A DNA stretch of 64,000 nt from Sphingomonas crocodyli (GTDB lineage Bacteria; Pseudomonadota; Alphaproteobacteria; Sphingomonadales; Sphingomonadaceae): the NCBI RefSeq assembly GCF_004005865.1, contig NZ_SACN01000001.1, positions 124,001-188,000 of the forward strand. Direction: 5' to 3'. How positions within the stretch are numbered: the first letter of the stretch is position 1; each line of letters opens with the position of its first letter. The position numbers were made by a program, and so were the translations under genes. Shown in pieces: positions 47,181-63,700 of the stretch. The notes beneath the pieces were generated by a model, which was given only the letters and a program-made list of their open reading frames with translations, made no database searches and was not told the origin of the DNA.

Positions 47181-47510
47181 TTATTGCATGCCGCCCGCCG
47201 CCTCATCCCCGAAGCGCGCGGCCTGCAGCTTTTTCCAGCCATCGTGGAGCGCGGTGCGCGGCTTGCCGATGCCGATCGCGTCCATCGTCGCGGCCCAGCC
47301 GCTTGCGGCTTCGGAGGCGCGCAGCTGAACGTCGCTCGGCGGCTTTTCGTCGACCCAGGCGGAGAGCGTGCCGGCATTGGCGAAGAACAGCACCAACGTC
47401 GCCACGATGATCGCGACGCTGGCATAAGCCAGCGGATGACCGCCCTCGATCGGTTCTGCGGGCAGATCGACCGGGGAGGCCAGCTCATGCTCCTTCATCT
47501 CGCGCGCCAT
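47181..47510 (-). CDS. single-TM protein in the O-acylation cassette
   Basis: A 109-residue protein I do not recognise. One TM segment (PLAYASVAIIVATLVLFFAN) follows a short acidic N terminus; the soluble C half is Ala-rich and helical and starts after a DEKPPSD segment. It follows the MBOAT gene by 14 nt on the same strand, so it is probably a membrane partner of the acyltransferase system, like the small proteins found with DltB or AlgI, but without sequence likeness that I can see. Confidence 0.65.
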   Translation of the reverse strand: MAREMKEHELASPVDLPAEPIEGGHPLAYASVAIIVATLVLFFANAGTLSAWVDEKPPSDVQLRASEAASGWAATMDAIGIGKPRTALHDGWKKLQAARFGDEAAGGMQ

Positions 47511-47524
47511 CCGACCGTCTCCCG

Positions 47525-48922
47525 TCAGAACTGATAATAGATGAAGGGTGCGACCCCTTCATAGCGCATCGCATCGATCACGATGATCGCGACCGCCGTG
47601 AGCAGGCCCAGCGCCCAGGCGGGCATCAGCCGCAGCCGCAGCGCAACACCCTGCGCCAGCCCAGGCGGGGTGAAGTGGAACGCCATGCCCAGCACCATCA
47701 GCCCGGCGAGCAAAGGCGTCGTCATCGTGTTGCGCCAGTCGCCGCCCGCCATGCCGCCGATGAAGCTGATCGCGCCGTCGAAGGTGTCCGCGCGGAAGAA
47801 GATCCAGCCCAACGTCACGATGTGGAAGGTGACGAGGATCGCGAGCAGCTTGGGCAGGCCCGGCAGCCCAGCCTTGCGCCACAGCGTTTCAATGACCTGA
47901 ACACCGCCGTGCAGGCCACCCCAGATGAGGAAGGTCCATTTGGCGCCGTGCCAGAAGCCCCCCAACAACATCGTGATCAGGATGTTGCGGCACTGGCCGA
48001 ACAGCCCGCCGCGATTGCCGCCGAGGCCGATATAGAGATAGTCGCGCAGCCAGCTGGACAGGCTGATGTGCCAGCGGCGCCAGAAATCCTGCAGCGATTG
48101 CGCGCGATAGGGCTGGTTGAAATTGCGCGGGAAGCGATAGCCGAACAGGGCCGCGATCCCGATCGCCATGTCCGAATAGGCCGAGAAATCGCAGTAGATC
48201 TGCACCGCATAGCCATAGGCGGCGAGCAGCAGATCGAGGCTGGAGTGCGCCGCCGGATCGAAGAAGACCGGATCGACGAGGTTGACCGACAATTCGGACG
48301 CGACGACCGCCTTCTTGAACAGCCCCCACACGATCAGCAGCAGCGCCATCGCGATCATGTCGCGGTTGAGCCGGGGCGTCTTTTCGAACTGCGGCAGCAG
48401 ATCGGACGCGCGCACGATGGGGCCGGCCACGAGGTGCGGGAAAAAGCTCATCAACAAAGTGATGTCGAGCAGCCCCGCCGCGCGCACCCGCCCGCGATAA
48501 ACGTCGATCAGGTAGGACATGCCCTGGAAGGTGAAGAAGGACACGCCGACCGGCAGCACGATCTGCATCAGCGGCAGATCGCGCGCCATCCCCCAGCTGC
48601 CCAACAGGACGCCCAACTGCTCCAGGAAGAAGTCGTAATATTTGAAGAAGCCGAGGATGCCGAGATTGGCGATCACCCCCAACGTCACGACCGTCTTCTG
48701 CGTACCGCGCGTATCGGCCGCGTAGATCAGCCGCGCCGCGCCCCAGTTGAGGAAGGCCGAGGCGATCAGGAGGGCGACGAAGCGCCAGTCCCACGCGCCG
48801 TAGAACACCCAGCTGCCGAGCAGCAGCAGGATCTTGCGCCACTCGTTCGATCCGGACACGGCCCAGATGATCGCGAAGGCCGCGAGGAAGAACAGCCCGA
48901 AGTCGAGCGTCGGAAAGAGCAT
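47525..48922 (-). CDS. MBOAT O-acyltransferase (AlgI/DltB-like)
   Basis: A 465-residue multi-pass protein starting MLFPTLDFGLFFLAAFAIIW. It has about ten TM segments and the MBOAT motifs FLEQLGVLLGSWGMARDLPL, VSFFTFQGMSYLIDVYRGRV and the active-site region WRRWHISLSSWLRDYLYIGL followed by TMLLGGFWHGAKWTFLIWGG, with the conserved His. It should transfer acyl groups across the membrane to a polysaccharide, as in alginate acetylation (AlgI) or D-alanylation (DltB). Its ATG directly follows the stop of the larger SGNH protein gene (TAGATG), and that gene overlaps the first SGNH gene, so the three proteins are co-translated. Confidence 0.92.
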   Translation of the reverse strand: MLFPTLDFGLFFLAAFAIIWAVSGSNEWRKILLLLGSWVFYGAWDWRFVALLIASAFLNWGAARLIYAADTRGTQKTVVTLGVIANLGILGFFKYYDFFLEQLGVLLGSWGMARDLPLMQIVLPVGVSFFTFQGMSYLIDVYRGRVRAAGLLDITLLMSFFPHLVAGPIVRASDLLPQFEKTPRLNRDMIAMALLLIVWGLFKKAVVASELSVNLVDPVFFDPAAHSSLDLLLAAYGYAVQIYCDFSAYSDMAIGIAALFGYRFPRNFNQPYRAQSLQDFWRRWHISLSSWLRDYLYIGLGGNRGGLFGQCRNILITMLLGGFWHGAKWTFLIWGGLHGGVQVIETLWRKAGLPGLPKLLAILVTFHIVTLGWIFFRADTFDGAISFIGGMAGGDWRNTMTTPLLAGLMVLGMAFHFTPPGLAQGVALRLRLMPAWALGLLTAVAIIVIDAMRYEGVAPFIYYQF

Positions 48923-50365
48923 CTAGCGGACCGCGCCGGCTGCGGCGTCGAGATCGGTCTGGAGCCGCGTCGCGATCTCCTGCCCGCCCAGGCTGTTGAA
49001 GTGGACATAGTCGCCGCGCATCCGGGTCGGCTGCAGCTTGACCCAGCTGACCGCGGTGCAGCGCCCGCCCATGCGCGCTTCCCAATCCCAGAAGCCGAGG
49101 CGCAGTTGCTGCGCGACGCGGCGCTGCACGTCGCGAACCATCTTGAGGCCGGCGGGCGGGAAAAGCGGCCGCGCGGTGATCGACCAGCCGATCTGGGTCG
49201 GTTGCGTGACCGGGGGCGGCGCCAGCACCGGCGCGGTTGCGGGCGGCGGCGTGGTGATCATCCGGCGGCCGTCGACCGTCTGGGTCGCCTGCGCCTCCAG
49301 CTCACCCAAAATATCCTCGATGCTGTCGGGCGCGGCCTGCGAAGGCGGCGGCGTCTGCGCGACGGGCGCGGTGGGCGGCAGCGGCGCGGGCTCGAGGCAG
49401 GGCGCGGGCGTCACGGTCGGCGCGTTGGAGAGCAGTTCGCTGCGCCGGGTCAGCGCATCGGGGGCGCCCAGCAGCAGGATCGGCACACGCCCCGCCAGGC
49501 GGCGGATGCGGCCGATCTGGGTGCGCAGGGTGATCTCATATTCCTGCGGCGCGATGCGCGGCGCGAAGCCTTCATTGGTGCCGAAGGCGACGACGATCAG
49601 GTCAGGATCGTAACTGCGCAGCTCCTCCGCAACGACGGCATCGTCGTTGCGCGAGAAGTGGACGAGTTGCGATCCGACCACGCCGACATTGGACAGGGCG
49701 ACCCCGCCCGCGTCGCGGAAGCTGGCCCAGCTGGTGATCGTGACGGGATTGCCTTCCGCCACCACCGACACCGCGACCTGCGGGCTATCGAAGGTCAGCT
49801 CCTTGCATTCGGGGCGCGAGAGGAAGGCGTTGAGGTCCATCCGCTCGGTCTTGCCGCCGATGCTGATCGCCAGCGTGCCCGCCCCCGGCTGCGCGAGCGC
49901 ACAGACGACGAAGCGATCGAACTGTTCGTTGGCGCCGGCGACCATCGAGATGCGCGCGCCGTCGCGGGTCGATGTCAGGCTGTAGGCCGACAGGCCGATC
50001 GGCGGACGCGGCGATTGCGATCCGGGGCCGAAGATCGACGCGATCGACCAGCCGTCCGACATGTCGACGCTCACGCCACGCGGATTGTATCCGTTGAACG
50101 GCTTGCCCGGCGGCATCACGCCGCGTCCGCCGCTGCCGTAGCGCGCCTGGAGCATTTCGCGCCACGCGCCGGTGATCGCATCGCCCGCCGTATGGCTGTC
50201 GCCGATCTGGAGGATATGAACGGGCTTGCCCGAACGGCCGCGCGAGGTCGCCAGCTTTTCGAAATAGGATTTGAGCGCCGGATAGCCGCACAGGCCGCCC
50301 GCACAATCGGCGGTGACGGCAGGCGTAGCGGCAGCCGCCGCGGCAAGGGCGAGCAGCGACATCAT
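48923..50365 (-). CDS. SGNH hydrolase-like protein, secreted
   Basis: A protein of about 480 residues with a short hydrophobic N-terminal segment (MSLLALAAAAAATPAVTA), so it is exported or anchored. The SGNH nucleophile block is HILQIGDSHTAGDAITGAWR and the block III Asn is in IVVAFGTNEGFAPR; the C-terminal region carries a DYVHFNSLGGQEIA segment with the Asp-x2-His pair. A Pro-rich insert of about 80 residues divides it. With the MBOAT protein it resembles AlgX/PatB-type transfer from the membrane acyltransferase to a polysaccharide. The start overlaps the stop of the upstream DUF459 gene. Confidence 0.85.
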   Translation of the reverse strand: MMSLLALAAAAAATPAVTADCAGGLCGYPALKSYFEKLATSRGRSGKPVHILQIGDSHTAGDAITGAWREMLQARYGSGGRGVMPPGKPFNGYNPRGVSVDMSDGWSIASIFGPGSQSPRPPIGLSAYSLTSTRDGARISMVAGANEQFDRFVVCALAQPGAGTLAISIGGKTERMDLNAFLSRPECKELTFDSPQVAVSVVAEGNPVTITSWASFRDAGGVALSNVGVVGSQLVHFSRNDDAVVAEELRSYDPDLIVVAFGTNEGFAPRIAPQEYEITLRTQIGRIRRLAGRVPILLLGAPDALTRRSELLSNAPTVTPAPCLEPAPLPPTAPVAQTPPPSQAAPDSIEDILGELEAQATQTVDGRRMITTPPPATAPVLAPPPVTQPTQIGWSITARPLFPPAGLKMVRDVQRRVAQQLRLGFWDWEARMGGRCTAVSWVKLQPTRMRGDYVHFNSLGGQEIATRLQTDLDAAAGAVR

Positions 50366-51543
50366 TCGCTGCGATTGCCCTCTTCCTCACCGCGCAGATC
50401 GGGCGGCAGCAGATCAACGGGCGCGCCCTTGGCAGGCGGCGCACGGCGTTCGGTCGCCACCGGCGGCGGGGCCGTGGTGGGCGCGGTGGCGGCGGTGGGC
50501 GGCGGCGCGGCCAGCGGATCTTCCAGCTTTGGCGGCTTCACTCGCGCGACAGGCGGCGGGGGTGGAGGCGGGGCGACCACGGGCGGCGGCGGCGCGGCAT
50601 CGCCCCCCGCCTCACTGCGCGCGCGATCGACATAGGTGCGGATGCGCCCGGCCAACCCGCGCGTGATCCGGACATAGCCGTTCATCGACATGTGGATGCC
50701 GTCATTGGCGCGCATCAGCATCGGCCGACCATCGGCGCCCGGCAGATAGGCCGCATAGCGCCCGTCGGCATCGACGCTGTAGGGCGCGGTTTCGACATAA
50801 GCGACGCCCAGCTGCGCCATCAGATCGCGGTAGAAAGCATTCATGCGGACGACGTCGGCATCATAGGCCGCCTCGCGCATCTTGGGCAGGCCGACCCAAT
50901 AGACGATCGCCCCCTGCCCGCGCAGCATGGCGACATAGCGGGTCACGCGCCGCGCGATCTCCGCCTTCCAATTGGGGCTGAGCAACGCATAGACATGGCC
51001 GTTCGCCGCGACGCCCATCATGTCGTTCGCACCGAAGCTGATCACCGCGATATCGACCGGCGCGGGGGCCAGGCGGGCGCGATCATGCTCCTCCAGATTC
51101 AGCGTCTTGTACCGGGTGAAGCCGGTCGCCTGCTGGCTGAACTTGACGACCTGATAGCCCTGTTTCCGGCTGAGCTGATTGTAGAGCGCAGACCAGATGC
51201 CGTCGCCGAAGCTGTCGCCGAACACGCCGATGCGCACCGGCCGGCCGGCGGCGATCGCATTGACGATGCCGGGCTGGATCGGGCGACTTTCGGCGACCGT
51301 CGGCTGTTCGGGCAGCGCACCAGGCGCAGGCTTGGGCGCATCGGCCGGCTGCGTCGGCAGCGCATCGCCCGGATTGGCATCGGTGCCAAGCGGCGCCGCC
51401 ACGTCGGACGTGCCGACCTCGATCGGCGGCGCGACAGGCTCGGTTGCGGTGTGGACGCCAAAGGCATAGCCGATCGCCGCCCCCGCGGCGACGCCGAGGA
51501 ACAGGACCGCCGTGCGATCGAACAGGAAAAGCGCCGCCCTCAT
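50362..51543 (-). CDS. DUF459-type SGNH hydrolase
   Basis: A 393-residue protein with an N-terminal anchor (LFLFDRTAVLFLGVAAGAAI) and a Pro-rich linker before an SGNH domain: VRIGVFGDSFGDGIWSALYN (Ser block), VDIAVISFGANDMMGVAAN (Asn block) and MRANDGIHMSMNGYVRITRG (Asp-His). The C-terminal 80 residues are Pro/Ala-rich and probably disordered. It resembles DUF459 proteins found with MBOAT acyltransferases. It overlaps the following SGNH gene by 4 nt and heads a four-gene operon. Confidence 0.87.
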   Translation of the reverse strand: MRAALFLFDRTAVLFLGVAAGAAIGYAFGVHTATEPVAPPIEVGTSDVAAPLGTDANPGDALPTQPADAPKPAPGALPEQPTVAESRPIQPGIVNAIAAGRPVRIGVFGDSFGDGIWSALYNQLSRKQGYQVVKFSQQATGFTRYKTLNLEEHDRARLAPAPVDIAVISFGANDMMGVAANGHVYALLSPNWKAEIARRVTRYVAMLRGQGAIVYWVGLPKMREAAYDADVVRMNAFYRDLMAQLGVAYVETAPYSVDADGRYAAYLPGADGRPMLMRANDGIHMSMNGYVRITRGLAGRIRTYVDRARSEAGGDAAPPPPVVAPPPPPPPVARVKPPKLEDPLAAPPPTAATAPTTAPPPVATERRAPPAKGAPVDLLPPDLRGEEEGNRSE

Positions 51544-51716
51544 TCTACCCTTCGCGAACCGTCCGCATCTTCTAATCGAAACGAACCGAAACGGGCGCTG
51601 AACGGGCTCGGGCGGGACGTCGTCACCCCGCTCCTATCGCAGCGCGCGCCGCCCTGTCGAGCCGATCGGCGCATGGCTGCGGTGAGACGAGTCGAAGCCG
51701 GGACTTTCGGTCGCGA

Positions 51717-52427
51717 TCACACCTTCTTCGCGGGCTTGGGCGGCTCAATCCCGAATAGGATGCGCGCAAACTCGACCGGATCGGGCGGGGGCAGGTTCTT
51801 CAAACTGTCGGCGACGGCATAAGCGCGCGCGGTGGCCGGGCGCGCGGCGATCTCGTCGAACCAGCGCTTCACGTGCGGGAAGTCGTCCAGATCCTGCTTC
51901 TGCCGTTCATGGGGGACGATCCACGGATAGATCGCCATGTCGGCGATCGAATAATCCTCCCCGCCCACGAAGCTGTGATCGGTCAGCCGCCGGTCGAGCA
52001 CGCCGTAGAGCCGCGCGGTTTCGCGAACGTAACGCTGGCGGGCATAGGGAATGTCTTCGGGCGAATAGCCGTTGAAATGGTGGTTCTGCCCCGCCATCGG
52101 CCCCAGCCCGCCGACCTGCCAGAACAGCCATTGCAGCACGTCCGCCCGCGCCCTGACGCCGGTGGGCAGGAATTGCCCGGTCTTTTCGGCCAGATAGAGC
52201 AGGATCGCGCCGGATTCGAAGATCGAGATCGGCGCGCCGCCGCCCGTCGGCTCGCTGTCGACGATCGCGGGGATGCGGTTGTTCGGCGCGATCTTCAGGA
52301 AGCCGGGCGCGAACTGCTCGCCCTTGCCAATGTTCACCGGCTTCACCCGATAGGGCAGGCCCGCTTCTTCCAGAAACAGGGTTATCTTATGCCCGTTGGG
52401 CGTGCCCCAATAATAGAGATCGATCAT
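51717..52427 (-). CDS. glutathione S-transferase, YfcG/YghU-like
   Basis: A 236-residue GST. The thioredoxin-like domain starts IDLYYWGTPNGHKITLFLEE and contains NNRIPAIVDSEP and SIFESGAILLYLAEKTGQFL; the helical domain has GGLGPMAGQNHHFNGYSPED, close to the disulfide-bond reductase branch (YfcG/YghU). The ATG at 52427 is preceded by AGGAGGGGGG, a very strong Shine-Dalgarno. The GH130-like gene ends 32 nt upstream, so the two may be co-transcribed. Confidence 0.92.
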   Translation of the reverse strand: MIDLYYWGTPNGHKITLFLEEAGLPYRVKPVNIGKGEQFAPGFLKIAPNNRIPAIVDSEPTGGGAPISIFESGAILLYLAEKTGQFLPTGVRARADVLQWLFWQVGGLGPMAGQNHHFNGYSPEDIPYARQRYVRETARLYGVLDRRLTDHSFVGGEDYSIADMAIYPWIVPHERQKQDLDDFPHVKRWFDEIAARPATARAYAVADSLKNLPPPDPVEFARILFGIEPPKPAKKV

Positions 52428-52459
52428 GTCCCCCCTCCTCTTTTGGAGGGGAGATTGCT

Positions 52460-53725
52460 TCATTTCAGAGCGGCCAGCAATTCGCCGAGCGCGACGAAGC
52501 CGAAGGCGACCGAACTGTCCGCCACGCCATAGGGAACGAACAGATGTTCGCCGTGGCGCATCGCGCCGCAGCTATAGACGACGTTGGGCCTGTAGCCCTC
52601 ATGATCCTCCTGCGTGGCGGCGATCAGGGGCAGTTCAGCGCGACCGATCACCTTCGACGGATCGGCCTTGTCGAGCAGCACCGCGCCGATCGCATATTTG
52701 CGCATCGCGCCGACGCCGTGAGTCAGCACGATCCAGCCCTCGTCGATCTCGATCGGCGATCCGCAAATGCCGATCTGTGCCTGTTCCCAGGCATGGACGG
52801 GGCTGAGCAGCGGCACGCCCTCGCCCCACGCGTCGAGCCGGTCCGATGTCATCAGAACGATCGTGGCATTGTCGCGCCGTCCGATCATCGCGTAGCGCCC
52901 GCCGATCTTGCGCGGGAACAGCGCCATGCCCCGGCCCTGCGCCGCCGGAGCGGACATGGGCGCGAGCGTGAAGCTGCGGAAATCCGACGTGCGCAGCAGC
53001 TCCGGCCGGCGCCGCACCCCATCATGCGCGCTATAGGTACCGAGCCATTCGACGGCGCCGTCGTCATGCGTGAAGCGGACGAGGCGGAGATCCTCCAGCC
53101 CCTCGCGCTGCGCCTCGGTCATCGGGAACAGTACCGTGCCCGATAGTGAGCTGTCGCGGTGGCGGTGGATTGCGATCGCATCACCGCCCGGATCGCCCGC
53201 GCCATCGGCGGCGGTGGCGAAGGGCGGCTCGGGCATCAGATCCAGAACCGGCCCCGGCCCCAATATCCCCTCGCGAAAGGCGACCGAGCCGATATGGCCT
53301 TCGCCGACCGCGCGCAGCGAGATGATGATGCGGACGGCATCCCTGCCCATGCCCGATTGATCGGGATGCGGCACGACGCCGGGATTGGTGAGCGCGGCGG
53401 CGGCATAGCCGTGAGCGTGGCAGAAGAAGGCGCCGATCAGCCGCCTGCGCACCTCGGACAAGCCGGCATGGCCAAGGCCCAGTTCAGCCTCGATCCGGGC
53501 GAAACGGGCATCGAACATGTTCCGCGCCTGCCAGCGGCGCGGATCGAAATCGCGCAGCACGCGCTCCAGCTCGTCGCCTGCCGTCGCCTCATCGAGCGCG
53601 GCCACATAGTCGACGATCCGGCGAACATCGCTGCCATTGGATCCGTTGGCGGGGTGGAAAGGACGGACGACGCGGCGGGTGGGATCGGCCTTGAGCCGCA
53701 GCGAACAGTGGATGATGTCGAACAA
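52460..53725 (-). CDS. GH130-like glycoside phosphorylase family protein
   Basis: A protein of about 421 residues in the five-bladed propeller family that includes beta-mannoside phosphorylases. Segments such as LRLVRFTHDDGAVEWLGTYS, GGRYAMIGRRDNATIVLMTS, AWEQAQIGICGSPIEIDEGW and CGAMRHGEHLFVPYGVADSS match the repeated blades, with the residues that bind phosphate and substrate in the family. The family phosphorolyses beta-mannosides; the actual substrate here is unknown. The start is uncertain: a TTG at 53725 is used, with another in-frame TTG at 53809; neither has a clear Shine-Dalgarno. Confidence 0.8.
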   Translation of the reverse strand: MFDIIHCSLRLKADPTRRVVRPFHPANGSNGSDVRRIVDYVAALDEATAGDELERVLRDFDPRRWQARNMFDARFARIEAELGLGHAGLSEVRRRLIGAFFCHAHGYAAAALTNPGVVPHPDQSGMGRDAVRIIISLRAVGEGHIGSVAFREGILGPGPVLDLMPEPPFATAADGAGDPGGDAIAIHRHRDSSLSGTVLFPMTEAQREGLEDLRLVRFTHDDGAVEWLGTYSAHDGVRRRPELLRTSDFRSFTLAPMSAPAAQGRGMALFPRKIGGRYAMIGRRDNATIVLMTSDRLDAWGEGVPLLSPVHAWEQAQIGICGSPIEIDEGWIVLTHGVGAMRKYAIGAVLLDKADPSKVIGRAELPLIAATQEDHEGYRPNVVYSCGAMRHGEHLFVPYGVADSSVAFGFVALGELLAALK

Positions 53726-53872
53726 AGAATACTCGGGGAAACGGGGGTGCCCGGCTCTTTTCGGCCGTAGCGTGGCCCCTCTTTGCGCGCGGCTCGGCGC
53801 GTCGCGCAATACGCAATCGTTAACATACTGAAACGGGCCGATTCCCCGTCAGCTTTATGGGCACCGCGCATG

Positions 53873-53903
53873 AAAAAGCCCCGCCGGATCGCTCCGGCGA
53901 GGC
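53873..53903 (-). terminator. rho-independent terminator of rpoBC
   Basis: On the minus strand: GCCTCGCCGGA-GCGA-TCCGGCGGGGC followed by TTTTT, 25 nt after the rpoC stop. An 11-bp stem with one mismatch ends the rpoB-rpoC unit. Confidence 0.88.
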
Positions 53904-53927
53904 CAATTCTGTCGGCTAGGCCGGCGA

Positions 53928-58205
<4,278 letters not shown>

Positions 58206-58249
58206 GTCTTTCGTCCCTCTGGAGGGTCAAATCTGGTGAGCGGAGGGAC

Positions 58250-58278
58250 GGTGCAGCGGTTTTGTAAACCGCTGCACC
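58250..58278 (-). other. perfect hairpin in the rpoB-rpoC spacer
   Basis: GGTGCAGCGGTTT and AAACCGCTGCACC pair perfectly over 13 bp around a TGT loop (58250-58278), starting 7 nt after the rpoB stop and ending 44 nt before the rpoC start. It has no T-run after it, so it is more likely an RNA processing or stability element, or a weak attenuator, than a terminator. Confidence 0.75.
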
Positions 58279-58285
58279 GATCCAA

Positions 58286-62434
<4,149 letters not shown>

Positions 62435-62725
62435 TGAGTTGATCCCTCGCGTCAAATTTTTTCGCCGCCTTGCAGCGGAAAGCAGCCGATTCGCGGGCGC
62501 GATCCCACGCAAAAAAGTGCGGGTCCGGGCTGTCGGAACCGCACTGCAGCGTCTGATGAAACCCTTGTATAACCGGCCCCAATTCGTCGCGAACCGTGCG
62601 CAAGGCGGTCCGTGTCCCGAGGCGGCAAGGGCGGCACCCACGATCGCGTTTCGTGGGCTTCTGCCGATGTCTGGAAGACGGCTATATAGTCCCCGACCAT
62701 ATGTTTGGGAAGGGGGATGGCCCAT
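62435..62725. promoter_or_regulatory. rpoB / L,D-transpeptidase divergent promoter region
   Basis: About 290 bp separate the two divergent genes and must hold the rpoBC promoter, since no ribosomal-protein gene lies upstream. On the minus strand, TTCGCG about 16 nt before TATACA (62566-62571) is a weak sigma70-like candidate for rpoB. On the plus strand TATATAG near 62681 could serve the transpeptidase. Both are guesses. An unusually long open frame runs through this region on the minus strand but is a shadow of the transpeptidase gene. Confidence 0.35.
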
Positions 62726-63697
62726 ATGATTCGCCGGTTGCTGACATTCTTGTTCGCCAGCGCCCTGTTCGCTGCACCCGCTGTCGCGCAGATCGCGCTG
62801 TCCGACGGGGCGGTGGCGGACATCGTCACCAAGATGAAGCCCGGCGACTATCTGTGGGCGCCCGATATCGCACCCGGCGGCCCCGTCGTGATCGTCGTCT
62901 CGATCCCGCAGCAGCGCGCTTATGCCTATCGCAACGGCATTCCGATCGGCATCACCACCGTATCGACGGGCAAGAAGGGGCATGAGACGCCCACCGGGGT
63001 CTTCACGCTGCTGCAGAAGAATATCGACCACAAGTCGAACCTCTATAACAGCGCGCCGATGCCCTACATGCAGCGGCTGACGTGGGACGGGATCGCGATG
63101 CACGCGGGCAATCTGCCCGGCTATCCCGCCAGTCACGGCTGCGTGCGGATGCCGCTGGCCTTCTCCAAACTGCTCTACGGCATCACCAAGCTGGGCCTGA
63201 CCGTGATCATCACCGACGATGCGCAAGTGCCACGCGTCGCGCCCACCCCCGCCTTCATGGCCAAGGGTGCTGCCAGCCATGCCGACGAATGGCTGATGGG
63301 CGGAAGCCTGTGGCAGCCCGAACGATCGACGAGCGGCCCCGTCTCGATCATCATCTCGGCCGCCGATCAACGGATGCTGGTGCTGCGCAACGGCGTGCCG
63401 ATCGGCTCCTCCCCGGTCCGCATCCACGGCGCCGTGCCGGGCGCCACCGCCTATACGCTGACCGCGATCGAGGGCGAGAACTACCGCTGGAGCCGCCTGC
63501 CTTTGCCCGGCCAGGGGTTGAGCGCCCCCGAGCCTGTCAGCCAGGAGGAGCGCGACCGGCTGGTCGTGCCGGAGGATATCCGCCTGTCGATGGCCTCGGT
63601 CGTGACGCCCGGAACCACCGTGGTCGTCACCCCCGATACGCTGCGCAGCGGTGGCACCGGCACGAAGATGACCGTGCTGACGACTGACAAGAAGTAG
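62726..63697 (+). CDS. L,D-transpeptidase with a degenerate second YkuD repeat
   Basis: A protein of about 323 residues. The signal peptide is [20 protein letters not shown], then a YkuD domain with [32 protein letters not shown] and the catalytic motif [13 protein letters not shown] (His-x-Gly-Cys). The C half repeats the first strand pattern as [20 protein letters not shown] but has no Cys-containing motif, so it looks like a decayed duplicate of the catalytic domain. It makes or edits L,D-crosslinks. The ATG at 62726 has a good Shine-Dalgarno at about -9 (GGAAGGGGG); an ATG at 62717 is an alternative. Confidence 0.9.
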   Translation: MIRRLLTFLFASALFAAPAVAQIALSDGAVADIVTKMKPGDYLWAPDIAPGGPVVIVVSIPQQRAYAYRNGIPIGITTVSTGKKGHETPTGVFTLLQKNIDHKSNLYNSAPMPYMQRLTWDGIAMHAGNLPGYPASHGCVRMPLAFSKLLYGITKLGLTVIITDDAQVPRVAPTPAFMAKGAASHADEWLMGGSLWQPERSTSGPVSIIISAADQRMLVLRNGVPIGSSPVRIHGAVPGATAYTLTAIEGENYRWSRLPLPGQGLSAPEPVSQEERDRLVVPEDIRLSMASVVTPGTTVVVTPDTLRSGGTGTKMTVLTTDKK

Positions 63698-63700
63698 GCG

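Noticed and set aside
62435..63427. Long minus-strand open frame that extends rpoB upstream by about 330 codons
   Set aside because: It is antisense to the L,D-transpeptidase gene and lacks family homology; rpoB has its normal start with a good Shine-Dalgarno at 62434.
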